NCBI RefSeq assembly: GCF_014526325.1
Contig: NZ_JACNMJ010000005.1
Span: 62,001 to 126,000, forward strand
Direction of reading: 5' to 3'
Source of the DNA: Psychroserpens algicola
GTDB taxonomy: Bacteria > Bacteroidota > Bacteroidia > Flavobacteriales > Flavobacteriaceae
Length of the DNA: 64,000 nt
Shown: piece after piece, positions 35,196-44,026 of the stretch
Position numbering within the stretch: position 1 is the first letter of the stretch
Layout of the letters: every line of letters starts with the position of its first letter
Position numbers and translations under genes: made by a program
The notes under the pieces: model-generated
Database searches by the model: none
Seen by the model: only the letters and a program-made list of their open reading frames with translations
Told to the model about the DNA's origin: nothing

Positions 35196-35999
35196 CTAAT
35201 TAACTAAAATCTTCTTTGAGTTGATGCCATTTTCAGCTGTCACAATCACGACATAAGCTCCAGTGCTCATATGACTAGCATTAATTTGTAACTCATTGTT
35301 GGTATGTGTTGCATTAGACGTGTGCACCGACTGACCTAAAATTGAATACACTTGAACACCTTCTATCTTTAAATTTGAATTGTTCATTATTTTAATTTGG
35401 TCTGTTTGCATATCAAAACGAATATCTAATGATTTATCTTCTGTATGAAATTCTGTAGTACTTAATGTATCAGGCTGCATAAACACAACTTCAAATCTGT
35501 TTAAATAAGCACCTGCATTTAAGCTTACTTGATAAGCACCATCTTTTATACTATGGTAAACTCCTAAAGCCTTATCGTGAACAAATATTTTCATGTCACT
35601 AGGAATGTTGTCTAATTTGTCAATAGCAATAGAGTTAATGCCATCTTCATTTGTATTAATTCCTAATTGAAGAACTGTCTCTTCATTGATTTCAGAAATA
35701 CCCTGATCTATATATTTACCTGAATCAATCAACCAGTACATATCATCTTCCTGAACATTTTCTAAAGCTGAATCAAATTCAGAATCAAAACCATCAGTTG
35801 CACTTTCATCTGCAATAACAGATATCTTTCTAGTGAAGGTATTTACTGAGTTAAATACTAATCTGATCTTCATTCTTTGATCTCCAGATTCCTGGTTATC
35901 ACTTGTTTCATCAGAATTTGAATTAAATGCACACACATTTGATAAACTAAGCATAATACATGCTAATAAAATCGATACTCTTTTAGTAGTTGTTTTCAT
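35196..35999 (-). CDS. T9SS cargo protein, stand-alone paralogue of the LamG protein's C-terminus
   Basis: A 267-aa exported protein with a signal peptide (to about residue 24) and a T9SS type A C-terminal domain ending in SKKILVN. The mature region (MKIRLVFNSVNTFTRKISVIADESATDGFDSEFD, DDMYWLIDSGKYIDQGI, YLNRFEVVF) aligns along its whole length with the last ~250 residues of the 1398-aa protein at 36519-40715 (MRLVFESATTYKRKILITVDENASAGYDWGYD, DDMYWLINDTKYVIQGI, YLSRFEIVF). It thus looks like a duplicated C-terminal module with its own signal peptide. The function of this module is not known to me. Confidence 0.85.
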   Translation of the reverse strand: MKTTTKRVSILLACIMLSLSNVCAFNSNSDETSDNQESGDQRMKIRLVFNSVNTFTRKISVIADESATDGFDSEFDSALENVQEDDMYWLIDSGKYIDQGISEINEETVLQLGINTNEDGINSIAIDKLDNIPSDMKIFVHDKALGVYHSIKDGAYQVSLNAGAYLNRFEVVFMQPDTLSTTEFHTEDKSLDIRFDMQTDQIKIMNNSNLKIEGVQVYSILGQSVHTSNATHTNNELQINASHMSTGAYVVIVTAENGINSKKILVN

Positions 36000-36012
36000 A
36001 ATAATAATTTTT

Positions 36013-36031
36013 AATGATGACTTACATCATT
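36013..36031 (-). promoter_or_regulatory. Leader hairpin before the 267-aa T9SS protein gene
   Basis: AATGATG/CATCATT with loop ACTTA, 13 bp upstream of the ATG. A hairpin of the same size and position but different sequence precedes the paralogue. The inner 14 bp (36017-36030) also read ATGAC-N4-ATCAT, the form of the Fnr-like boxes near ccoI; its position beside the start codon makes that meaning uncertain. Confidence 0.5.
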
Positions 36032-36468
36032 CAATTAGTTAAATTCTCTTGTTTAATAAAATTGGTGTTACTGTTTTAACTGCATTTAGCAGATAACACG
36101 TTGAGGGAGAATACTTTTTATTATGAAAAGTATTTTGGATTAATCTGATATTGAAAATATTATGAAAGTGTAAATAGGTATTTAAGTTTCATAGGCTTGG
36201 GGCCAAATATTTTTGTATGCTTCTGACATACAATTCAATAACACTTCAAATATAGAATGGATAAATCATGAGTGGACAAATATTCGTTCATGTGGAATAT
36301 TTACTCGTTATGGAGTACTAAAATGCATAAATTATCGTTAAAACGATTGCTTGAAGCACCTCAAAAATACAAGCTAACCTACTGTATTTCAGTATTAAAT
36401 TTCAAAAAACACACCTTACGAGTCTGAGATGTGCATTATTAATAAAGTTGTACATGGTATAAAAACGA

Positions 36469-36492
36469 AAAGACCGCTCGAAAGCAGTCTTT
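36469..36492 (-). terminator. Terminator of the LamG/T9SS gene
   Basis: Minus strand AAAGACTGCT, tetraloop TTCG, AGCGGTCTTT: a 10-bp stem with one G-U pair and a stable UUCG loop, 27 bp after the stop codon and followed by T-rich sequence. Confidence 0.8.
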
Positions 36493-36518
36493 AAGTTGAC
36501 ATAAAATTAAAAAACTAA

Positions 36519-39500
36519 CTAATTAACTAAAATTTTCTTAGTGTAACTTCCTGTTTCTGTTTCCACCTTTATGATGTATGTTCCTGTACTAAATGTTTTC
36601 GCATCAATTTTAAGTGTCTGTTCTGACACGTATTCATCTGACGCAAATACTGATTGCCCCAGAATGGTAAAAACCTCAACATTATCAATGATCAAATTTT
36701 TCGGATTATTTATAGTGATACTTTCGTCTTCATTATCATAAAATACTTGTAATGTATCGTCATCTACTTCAGCGGTCTCAACACTAAGTGATTCTGGAAT
36801 ACTAAATACAATCTCAAAGCGACTTAAGTATACACCTTGTCCTGAATTAAAACTATAGACTCCGCTTTTTAAATCATGGTATATTCCTAAATCAATATCA
36901 TGTAAATAAATTTGCATTGGATCAACAACATTTTCAATTTTATCTAATGAAATTTTTTGTTCACCTGAGGAAGATAAATTTACTCCTAAAGGCAGTACGG
37001 TTTGACTGGTCAATGCATTGATACCTTGAATGACATATTTAGTATCATTGATTAACCAATACATATCATCAACTTGGTTATCATATAACTCAGCATCGTA
37101 ACCCCAATCGTAACCAGCAGATGCATTCTCATCGACTGTAATCAATATTTTTCTTTTGTAAGTGGTTGCAGACTCAAAAACCAAACGCATTTTTAATCGC
37201 GTGTCTTCTTCTCCATTTACATCTTGATTAGTTTGAGCTGTATCAGATCCATCGGTACGCATAAAAACTGAAGAACTTCCAGCTTCTGTTACAAACACAC
37301 GCTGATCATTATTAAACTTAATTGTACCTGTGTTTTCACCAACAACAAAGAATCCTTGTCCTACCGGTATATATCGACCAGGCAGTTTTGTTCCTATTAA
37401 ACTTGTTTGATCTACATCAGGATCTGCAGTTCCAAAAGCTACAGCTGGCACTGCTCCTGCCAGGTTATAAGTTGCATATCCGCCTTGATATTCGGCTAAC
37501 ACATGAGAACCTCCTCCCCAATGTTCCCAGAAATAAAGTGTTCCGGTGGTATTTCCCGGCGCATCAATGGTAGGCGCATTATCGAGAATAAACTGGTGAG
37601 CATCTATTGCTGAAGCATAAGGGTTACCTATTAAGTAATCATTCCCAGCATTTAGTGGCAATGTAATATCACCATTATTAGGCTTTCCTTTTACGACATA
37701 ATTTTGTTCTAAGGAGACATTTCCGGAGGTATTAGCAATACCTTTCATTGTAAATCCTTCTCCAGGTTTCATAACTCCAGTACTTCTAACATGTTGCCAT
37801 GCCGAATAATCATCATCGGGTTGATTAGCGAATTTCCATATCCAGTAATCAGCGATGCCAATAGGTGAACCTGAAGTTCCATCATAACCATTGGTAATAA
37901 AATTAATACCAATAGGAGACGACGGGTTAGTACCATCTTTAAACGTATTTTTTATTGCATAATTTGTGTTATTAGCAGATGTACTTGGTGCTCCAACAGG
38001 TGACGACCAGTAATTATAGGTATACTTATCTCGCGTTCCCTGTTGATCTTTTTCTAACTGTCCGGCACTTGTTACATCTAAATCACTGTCTAGTGTTTGG
38101 ATTAATTGAGATTCTCCATTTAAATCGATATCACCATCTAGTTTTAAATAATGCGTTACTGTTAAACCATTACCAGTATGCAAAGCATTATCTCCAGATA
38201 CTGTAATGGTATTCGACTCAACAAATAGCCCGAGTAAGGATCTGTTTTTGTTATTAACACTCGTATTATCCATAGTAATATTGTGAGATGTCTCTACAAT
38301 ATTCCAATCTACATTAAGGCTGGTATTGACTATAGATTTAGCTCCAGGGATAGGCTGAATAGTACCATTTTCCCAAGAAGAACTTGAATCCCAACTTCCG
38401 TTTTGTGTCGATATATATGGTAATGGAGCTGTTTGAATGTCAATTGAACTGTTTGGTACATTATATAATCTTCCGTTTTTTGATACTTGAGAAGATTTAT
38501 TAAACAGGCAATTTCCTCTCACATGCGAAAATGGCATATACAATTCTAAACTATTCCATGGGACTGTAGCCACTTCATTTTTAGTTGGTGAAACACCCAT
38601 TTTCTCAAAATATGAACCTGTAACAGTATTAGACTTATTTTCTATCTCTTGATTCATTATAAATCGTAATTGATCTAAAGATAAATCTGTATTAAATATT
38701 CGCACTTCATCTATATCTCCATCAAAAAACCTTCCTGGAATATCACCTGAAGCACCAATCAATAATGGTTGACTAGATGAACCTGGCTGCGCTTTTACTC
38801 GTGATCTTGCCAGAATACCATCAATGTATAAGCTAATAGTTGTACCATCATAAATGGCAGCTACATGATGCCATTTTCCAATAGGTACGACAGCATTTGT
38901 ACTAACAGTTTGATAGGTATTGGTAAGTGATCTCCACGACATTTCTAAACGTCCTGAAGCATCTAATTTAAAATCATAACCCTGACTATTAGTTGCATTT
39001 CGTTTTCCTAAAATGGATGTGTTATTTGAATTTGAGGTTCTGTTAATCCAAGCAGAAACAGTAAACCCTGTTGGGTTTAAATCAAAATTATCTCCTAAAT
39101 CAACATAGTTCGAAGTTCCTGTAAAATTAAAATGATAAGAATCTTGTAATTCCTCTAATTTTGCTAAGGTAAAATAATCACCATCCTCTAAGTTTAGACC
39201 TGTAAAAGTAACTGTTTTTGTAGATGAATTATAAGTTCCTGTTATGTTCTTATAATTTGACAAATCACTGTTCTTAGATACAATCATTTCTAAATCTGAA
39301 CTTCCAGAAATACTCCATTGGCTCAAATCAAAATCTAATTTGATGGTTCCGACATCATTAGAACTTTCTCGGGCTTTCCATATTCTACCAATTGTAGAAG
39401 TGATTCTTTCTGGCACAGAAGCAGATTGAAGACTTACTTGAACGCCATTATTTCCAACTAATAAATAATCTCTATCATTAGAAATACTGCCCGATTCATC

Positions 39501-40715
39501 TTCCATAGTTAAAACAGAAGTTTCTTTAGTAATCTCTGCTACGTGGACACTCTTTGATTTTAATTGTAATAGTCCTGAATTATCATCTCGTGCGATACCA
39601 AATACATTATAACCAAATCCAGCATTATCAGAACCCGTCCAGGCATACGCATTATTTGAAAGCACATAGTCGTTACTTGTTCCTGAATATCCAAATGTTG
39701 TCGTGTGATTTGGAGAGTTTTCCCATCGGTAATATTCGTCATTATAGCCAAGAGTAATACCATATTTGATAGCCATATAGGTTTCAACCTTTTGCCTTTC
39801 CATTGCTGACAAAGCTCTGTCATAAACTATAATTTCTGCAACTCTACCTTGAAGCAGGTTACCAACATCAGTATTGTTAGAGTTTCTTCGTCCACCAATT
39901 ATAACATCCATATTTGTGGTTTCTCCAGTTCCAAAACCTGCATCACCATCAGTATATGTTGTTAAGGGATCTAAATAGCCATTAACGTATTTTTTAATTT
40001 TTCCGGTCGCTTCATTTGGGTCATTTGCTAATGAAGCACCATTAATATCAACAACCAAAGATGAAATTTTCGGATCGTTTCTCGCATGTGTTATTCCGTA
40101 GTTAATCCCACTATTTGGATCACCTTGACCCGTTCCTGAAGTTCTTGCCAAAGTATAATGAACCACTCGATCACGATCTCCCAACCACAATTGGTAACTT
40201 CTGCTACTACTTGTTGCTCGAGATAATATGGTTCCTGCTCCGCTTTGATCTGTTAAAAAGGCGGCAAAGATAGACATACTCGAAGGGTTAGTAATACCAG
40301 CATCTGGTGATGGTGTCACATCTAAACCAGTACCTGAAACCGATGCAGTTGCAATTTTCATATACTCACCTCCACTTCTTGTAAACCTTAAAGCTGGATT
40401 AAAATTAATAGCATTAGTAAGATATGTTGGACCATTAGTAGATCCTTTAACGACACTAAATGAGTTTCCAGAATTATCACCCCAACTAGTAACACGTTGA
40501 TTGTTAGTAGTTGTACTGGTAGAGGCATCGGCTTTCATCCAAAGTTGTAATTGAGTACTTACACTACCTGGTGAGGCTGGAACAACGACTGAAGCTGATG
40601 GAAAAGTTTGAGATGCATCTTGTGCAAACGCAACAATAGCATTAAAGGTTAAAAACCAGATTAGAACTACAAACTTTGTAATCACTGACCTTCCAAAATT
40701 GTTAATCATTTTCAT
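36519..40715 (-). CDS. Large LamG-domain surface protein with T9SS sorting domain
   Basis: A 1398-aa cell-surface or secreted protein. After a signal peptide (to FAQD near residue 33) comes a concanavalin-like region (LQLWMKADAST at about 52 through ERQKVETYMAIKYGITL near 320, a motif common in Bacteroidota surface proteins), a linker beta domain, a LamG jellyroll (YVDLGDNFDLNPTGFTVSAWI near 540, WHHVAAIYDGTTISLYIDG, DGDIDEVRIFN, to about 690), a long repetitive-looking beta region, and from about 1150 the module shared with the 267-aa protein, ending in a type A T9SS domain (SYTKKILVN). Probably an adhesin or polysaccharide-binding protein. Monocistronic, with a long upstream region. Confidence 0.88.
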   Translation of the reverse strand: MKMINNFGRSVITKFVVLIWFLTFNAIVAFAQDASQTFPSASVVVPASPGSVSTQLQLWMKADASTSTTTNNQRVTSWGDNSGNSFSVVKGSTNGPTYLTNAINFNPALRFTRSGGEYMKIATASVSGTGLDVTPSPDAGITNPSSMSIFAAFLTDQSGAGTILSRATSSSRSYQLWLGDRDRVVHYTLARTSGTGQGDPNSGINYGITHARNDPKISSLVVDINGASLANDPNEATGKIKKYVNGYLDPLTTYTDGDAGFGTGETTNMDVIIGGRRNSNNTDVGNLLQGRVAEIIVYDRALSAMERQKVETYMAIKYGITLGYNDEYYRWENSPNHTTTFGYSGTSNDYVLSNNAYAWTGSDNAGFGYNVFGIARDDNSGLLQLKSKSVHVAEITKETSVLTMEDESGSISNDRDYLLVGNNGVQVSLQSASVPERITSTIGRIWKARESSNDVGTIKLDFDLSQWSISGSSDLEMIVSKNSDLSNYKNITGTYNSSTKTVTFTGLNLEDGDYFTLAKLEELQDSYHFNFTGTSNYVDLGDNFDLNPTGFTVSAWINRTSNSNNTSILGKRNATNSQGYDFKLDASGRLEMSWRSLTNTYQTVSTNAVVPIGKWHHVAAIYDGTTISLYIDGILARSRVKAQPGSSSQPLLIGASGDIPGRFFDGDIDEVRIFNTDLSLDQLRFIMNQEIENKSNTVTGSYFEKMGVSPTKNEVATVPWNSLELYMPFSHVRGNCLFNKSSQVSKNGRLYNVPNSSIDIQTAPLPYISTQNGSWDSSSSWENGTIQPIPGAKSIVNTSLNVDWNIVETSHNITMDNTSVNNKNRSLLGLFVESNTITVSGDNALHTGNGLTVTHYLKLDGDIDLNGESQLIQTLDSDLDVTSAGQLEKDQQGTRDKYTYNYWSSPVGAPSTSANNTNYAIKNTFKDGTNPSSPIGINFITNGYDGTSGSPIGIADYWIWKFANQPDDDYSAWQHVRSTGVMKPGEGFTMKGIANTSGNVSLEQNYVVKGKPNNGDITLPLNAGNDYLIGNPYASAIDAHQFILDNAPTIDAPGNTTGTLYFWEHWGGGSHVLAEYQGGYATYNLAGAVPAVAFGTADPDVDQTSLIGTKLPGRYIPVGQGFFVVGENTGTIKFNNDQRVFVTEAGSSSVFMRTDGSDTAQTNQDVNGEEDTRLKMRLVFESATTYKRKILITVDENASAGYDWGYDAELYDNQVDDMYWLINDTKYVIQGINALTSQTVLPLGVNLSSSGEQKISLDKIENVVDPMQIYLHDIDLGIYHDLKSGVYSFNSGQGVYLSRFEIVFSIPESLSVETAEVDDDTLQVFYDNEDESITINNPKNLIIDNVEVFTILGQSVFASDEYVSEQTLKIDAKTFSTGTYIIKVETETGSYTKKILVN

Positions 40716-41276
40716 AATAATAGTTTTTTATTGATGTGTCGCATCAATTGTCAAGTAAAATCTCCCTTACTTTTATATTTTAAATATTAAATATCATTTT
40801 TATATTCTCAACTACAATAGCTAAAACATAATGAGGGAACTTACTTTCTATTATGAAAAGTAATTTGGATTAATTTCGATATTGAAAAATAATTATGAAA
40901 GTAGAATACCAGATTTATGGCATACGTTAAGATAAAATTTTCAGGAATTTCTGCATTATACAGACAAGAAAGTATTTAACATAACGTTACAGCAATTGCT
41001 GTTTTAAAATAGGTATTTTAGTTTCATAGGCTTGGGGCCAAATATTTCATTGTATGATTTAGGGTACAATGTCAATATCTTTGTAAAATTATACTTACAC
41101 TAAACAAACATAGTTAAAATATCGATTAAACGCATAATAAATTCGACGAAATACACAAAAAAGTTATTTTTAACGTTGAAACACATTATCTTAAATGGTA
41201 TAAATTATATCTTGAAAACTGAAAAACCTATATATTTACCCTTTAAATATTCTTGAGATACTAATTTTAAACTGAA
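40716..41276. other. Gene-free 561 bp upstream of the LamG gene, with conserved upstream block copy 2
   Basis: Divergent region between the LamG gene and the YdeI-like gene. It holds the leader hairpin, a region at about 40832-40903 similar to 36101-36176, then about 100 bp with no counterpart at the other locus, then TTTCATAGGCTTGGGGCC at 41021-41038 with flanking AAATATT as at the other locus. No convincing open reading frame. Confidence 0.7.
40730..40748 (-). promoter_or_regulatory. Leader hairpin before the LamG gene
   Basis: ATTGATG/CATCAAT around TGTCG, 14 bp upstream of the ATG. Compared with the hairpin at 36013-36031 a base pair has changed on both sides (A-T for T-A), so pairing is kept. 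Confidence 0.5.
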
Positions 41277-41840
41277 ATGGAACATTACTTTAAAACCGAA
41301 ACAGAATGGAGAGTATGGCTTGATAAAAACCATGACAGTTCAAAAGGGATTTATTTAATTTTTTATAAAGTTGAAAACGAGGAAACATCTATGCGTTGGG
41401 AAGAAGCTGTAAAAGTAGCATTATGTTATGGATGGATCGATTCTACAGTTAAGAGCTTAGGTGGCGGCAAACGCAAACAATATTTTTGTCCGAGAAAACC
41501 CAAAAGTGTCTGGAGCGCTTTAAATAAAAAGCATTTAATTGATCTTAAAAATAATAACTTAATGCATGAAAGCGGACTCAAATCTATTGAAGTTGCTAAA
41601 CAAAATGGCAGTTGGACCGCTCTTGATGCTGTTGAAAAAGGGATTATTCCTGAAGCGTTACAAGAAGCTTTTGATCACCATCCTGAGGCCTTTAAAAATT
41701 TTAACAACTTTGCACCTTCCTATAGAAAAGGTTATCTCTATTGGTTAAATCAAGCGAAACGAGAAACGACACGTGAAAAGAGAATTTCAGAAATTATCAA
41801 ACTCTGTAAAGCCAATATTAAGAGTAGATCGACTTGGTAA
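41277..41840 (+). CDS. YdeI/OmpD-associated family protein
   Basis: A 187-aa soluble protein of the YdeI family (bacteriocin-protection, OmpD-associated). Typical strings are WLDKNHDSSKGIYLIFYK, RWEEAVKVALCYGWIDSTVKSL near residue 40-60 and the C-terminal YRKGYLYWLNQAKRETTREKRISEIIKLCKANI. The family has been linked to antimicrobial peptide tolerance in enterobacteria, but its biochemical role is not known. It stands alone, divergent from the LamG gene. Confidence 0.88.
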   Translation: MEHYFKTETEWRVWLDKNHDSSKGIYLIFYKVENEETSMRWEEAVKVALCYGWIDSTVKSLGGGKRKQYFCPRKPKSVWSALNKKHLIDLKNNNLMHESGLKSIEVAKQNGSWTALDAVEKGIIPEALQEAFDHHPEAFKNFNNFAPSYRKGYLYWLNQAKRETTREKRISEIIKLCKANIKSRSTW

Positions 41841-41916
41841 TCTTGATTTTTGTATTAACGTCTCCTTAAGAGATTATTAGTAGTAAATGTTTTAGATTCG
41901 TAGTTTGTATCGTACG

Positions 41917-42468
41917 ATGAAAAATAAATCCTTAGCAAAATCTACACGTTGGTATCGCAAATCACATCGCTTGGTTGCTATTCCTTTATTACTTTTTATT
42001 ATCGTGATGAGTATCACAGGTCTGCTCTTAACTTGGAAAGATCAATTAGGATTTAAACCCTCAGCAGCTTACATAGAATCTGAAAAAAGACCTTTAATTT
42101 CTTTAGCTGACATTGAACAGAATGCCATAGCTTATATAGACAGCTTAAAACTCTCCAACGATATCAACAGAATAGATTACAGACCAAAAAAAGGGATTGC
42201 AAAAGTTAGATTTGAAGACCATTTCACCGAACTGCAAATCGATTGCTATACAGGTGCTGTTATTTCTGAAAAAACAAGAACTGCAGATCTTATTGAAATG
42301 ATACACGATGGTTCTATTGTTGATAATGTATTCAATTCTGAAGGCAACCCAACAAAGTTATTTTACTCTACACTTATTTCTCTAGGCTTGTTGTTTCTTG
42401 CGTTTAGCGGATTTTGGTTATGGTTAAAACCCAAACAAATAAGAAAAAACAAAGCCAAAACGACTTAA
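41917..42468 (+). CDS. PepSY-associated transmembrane protein
   Basis: A 183-aa membrane protein with two helices (about 17-38 and 147-167) flanking an extracytoplasmic PepSY-like region (DINRIDYRPKKGIAKVRFEDHFTELQIDCYTGAVIS). The first helix is preceded by the WYRKSHRLVAIP motif common to PepSY-TM proteins, whose larger relatives are linked to iron-siderophore uptake or ferric reduction. The ATG at 41917 is used; the TTG four codons upstream is less likely. No siderophore receptor is nearby, so the substrate link is open. Confidence 0.82.
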   Translation: MKNKSLAKSTRWYRKSHRLVAIPLLLFIIVMSITGLLLTWKDQLGFKPSAAYIESEKRPLISLADIEQNAIAYIDSLKLSNDINRIDYRPKKGIAKVRFEDHFTELQIDCYTGAVISEKTRTADLIEMIHDGSIVDNVFNSEGNPTKLFYSTLISLGLLFLAFSGFWLWLKPKQIRKNKAKTT

Positions 42469-42486
42469 GCCATCCCATCGTTTAAA

Positions 42487-43953
42487 TTACAAACCACTGA
42501 TATAACTGCCGTAAGGATCCTTAAACTGAAGGCCTTCCGTGAAACGGTATTTGCTTAATTGCTTAAATTCTACTAAAGCCCAAAGCACAAATTCTTTTAC
42601 AAAATAGCTTTCTTCAGGTTTTAAATTAGGCTGATATTCGCCTAGTAAATCATCTAAAGGTGACACTGCATCTAATAAAGATTTATATACTTTATCTCTC
42701 GAATCGTCTAAAAGCTCAAATCCATCTTGCTGATTAAAAAACCAAGACACAATCGCATCATAAGGCGTTTCTTCATCGTCTTTTTTCAGCTTTTCTATCT
42801 TCGGAAAAAATTCTGGAAACAAACTTTTTACGGCTTCTCCAATCAAGTTGTAAGCTACCATGGCAGCACCTTCTTGTTCGCCTTCGTAAACCAGTTCGAC
42901 TTTTCCTGTAATAGAAGGAATAATCCCAACAAAATCACTCAATCGCACTGTCGTTTTAGCATCTCCAGATATTAAAGCTCGACGCTCGGCTGTACTTAAT
43001 AAATTCTCCAAAGCCGTAATACTTAAGCGGGCACTGACGCCACTTTTTGCATCTATGTATTCGCTTTCACGGGCTTCAAAAACGATTTGTTCTAATAGAT
43101 CTCTAGCTAAATCTGGAACCATAACCATGGTGTTCTGGCTCTCAACTAATTTTGCTTCTTGTGCTGTGATTAATTTGGCGGTTTCAATATCGATAGGATA
43201 ATGGGTTAAAATCTGACTACCAATCCTATCTTTTAGAGGTGTAACGATGCTACCTCTATTGGTATAATCTTCAGGGTTTGCCGTAAATACAAATTGCACA
43301 TCTAAAGGCAAACGTAACTTGAACCCACGAATTTGAATATCTCCTTCTTGTAAAATATTAAATAAAGCCACTTGAATTCTTGCCTGTAAATCGGGAAGTT
43401 CATTAATGACAAAAATGCAACGGTTAGCTCTCGGAATCATCCCATAATGAATCACACGATCATCGGCATAACTCAGTTTTAAATTGGCAGCTTTTATAGG
43501 GTCAACATCACCAATTAAATCGGCAACAGTCACATCTGGAGTTGCTAATTTTTCGGCAAAACGCTCGCTTCTGTGTAACCATGCTATAGGTGTATCATCT
43601 CCTTTTTCCGCAAGTAATTCGGTAGCAAAGCGTGATATAGGTTGAAACGGGTCGTCATTAATTTCGGAACCTGCGATATACGGAATATAATCATCCAAAA
43701 AATTCAGCATCAAACGTGCAAGACGTGTTTTTGCTTGTCCGCGAAGTCCTAACAAATTAATATTATGTCGCGACAAAATCGCACGTTCTAATTCTGGAAT
43801 GACTGTGTTTTCATAACCATGAACACCCTCAAAAGCGGTTTCATTATTTTTTATTTTCGCTATTAAATTATCACGTAGCTCATCTTTTATAGATTTCGAC
43901 TGATAACCTGATGCTTTTAGTTCTCCAAAGGTTTTTATTGTTTCTATATTCAT
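42487..43953 (-). CDS. AAA+ ATPase of the MoxR/magnesium chelatase ChlI type
   Basis: A 488-aa ATPase. The P-loop reads LLGLRGQAKTRLARLML near residue 70 (GxxGxAKT, as in ChlI and MoxR), Walker B is CIFVINELPDLQARIQ near 180 with Asn-Glu, and the sensor region FVFTANPEDYTNRGSIVTPLKDRIG is near 215-240. It lies 73 bp after the gene of a von Willebrand A protein, the standard partner of this ATPase type. Such pairs act as chaperone-like or metal-insertion machines; no chlorophyll or cobalamin gene is near, so a MoxR-like role is more likely. Partner proteins unknown. Confidence 0.88.
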   Translation of the reverse strand: MNIETIKTFGELKASGYQSKSIKDELRDNLIAKIKNNETAFEGVHGYENTVIPELERAILSRHNINLLGLRGQAKTRLARLMLNFLDDYIPYIAGSEINDDPFQPISRFATELLAEKGDDTPIAWLHRSERFAEKLATPDVTVADLIGDVDPIKAANLKLSYADDRVIHYGMIPRANRCIFVINELPDLQARIQVALFNILQEGDIQIRGFKLRLPLDVQFVFTANPEDYTNRGSIVTPLKDRIGSQILTHYPIDIETAKLITAQEAKLVESQNTMVMVPDLARDLLEQIVFEARESEYIDAKSGVSARLSITALENLLSTAERRALISGDAKTTVRLSDFVGIIPSITGKVELVYEGEQEGAAMVAYNLIGEAVKSLFPEFFPKIEKLKKDDEETPYDAIVSWFFNQQDGFELLDDSRDKVYKSLLDAVSPLDDLLGEYQPNLKPEESYFVKEFVLWALVEFKQLSKYRFTEGLQFKDPYGSYISGL

Positions 43954-44026
43954 GTTTTAATACCTATCTAGTTTATATTTCTCAATTGCTCTTCTCTTAA
44001 ATTTAAGAGGAGAATGAATTTTGATG

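Larger units (their letters stand above)
36000..36518. other. Gene-free 519 bp between the two T9SS paralogues, with conserved upstream block copy 1
   Basis: Contains the leader hairpin, a region at about 36101-36176 that is also found in front of the LamG gene (shared TTTTCATAATA, TTAATCCAAA and CTCCCTCA-type strings on the minus strand), the block TTTCATAGGCTTGGGGCC at 36187-36204 with flanking AAATATT, and the terminator of the LamG gene at 36469-36492. No open reading frame is convincing. Confidence 0.7.

Noticed and set aside
36013-36031. A fourth Fnr-like box (ATGAC-TTAC-ATCAT at 36017-36030)
   Set aside because: It lies 18 bp before a start codon with no -7 box at the right distance, and the same DNA is explained by a leader hairpin shared with the paralogue. 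Kept only as a remark.
37322-39823. Open frames of 67-87 codons inside the LamG gene on either strand
   Set aside because: Low-complexity translations rich in Leu, Tyr and His without family features; shadows of the long coding frame.
41011-41276. Reading the conserved TTTCATAGGCTTGGGGCC block as a site for the YdeI-like gene
   Set aside because: The same block lies upstream of the other T9SS paralogue where no YdeI-like gene is present, so it belongs more likely to the minus-strand genes.
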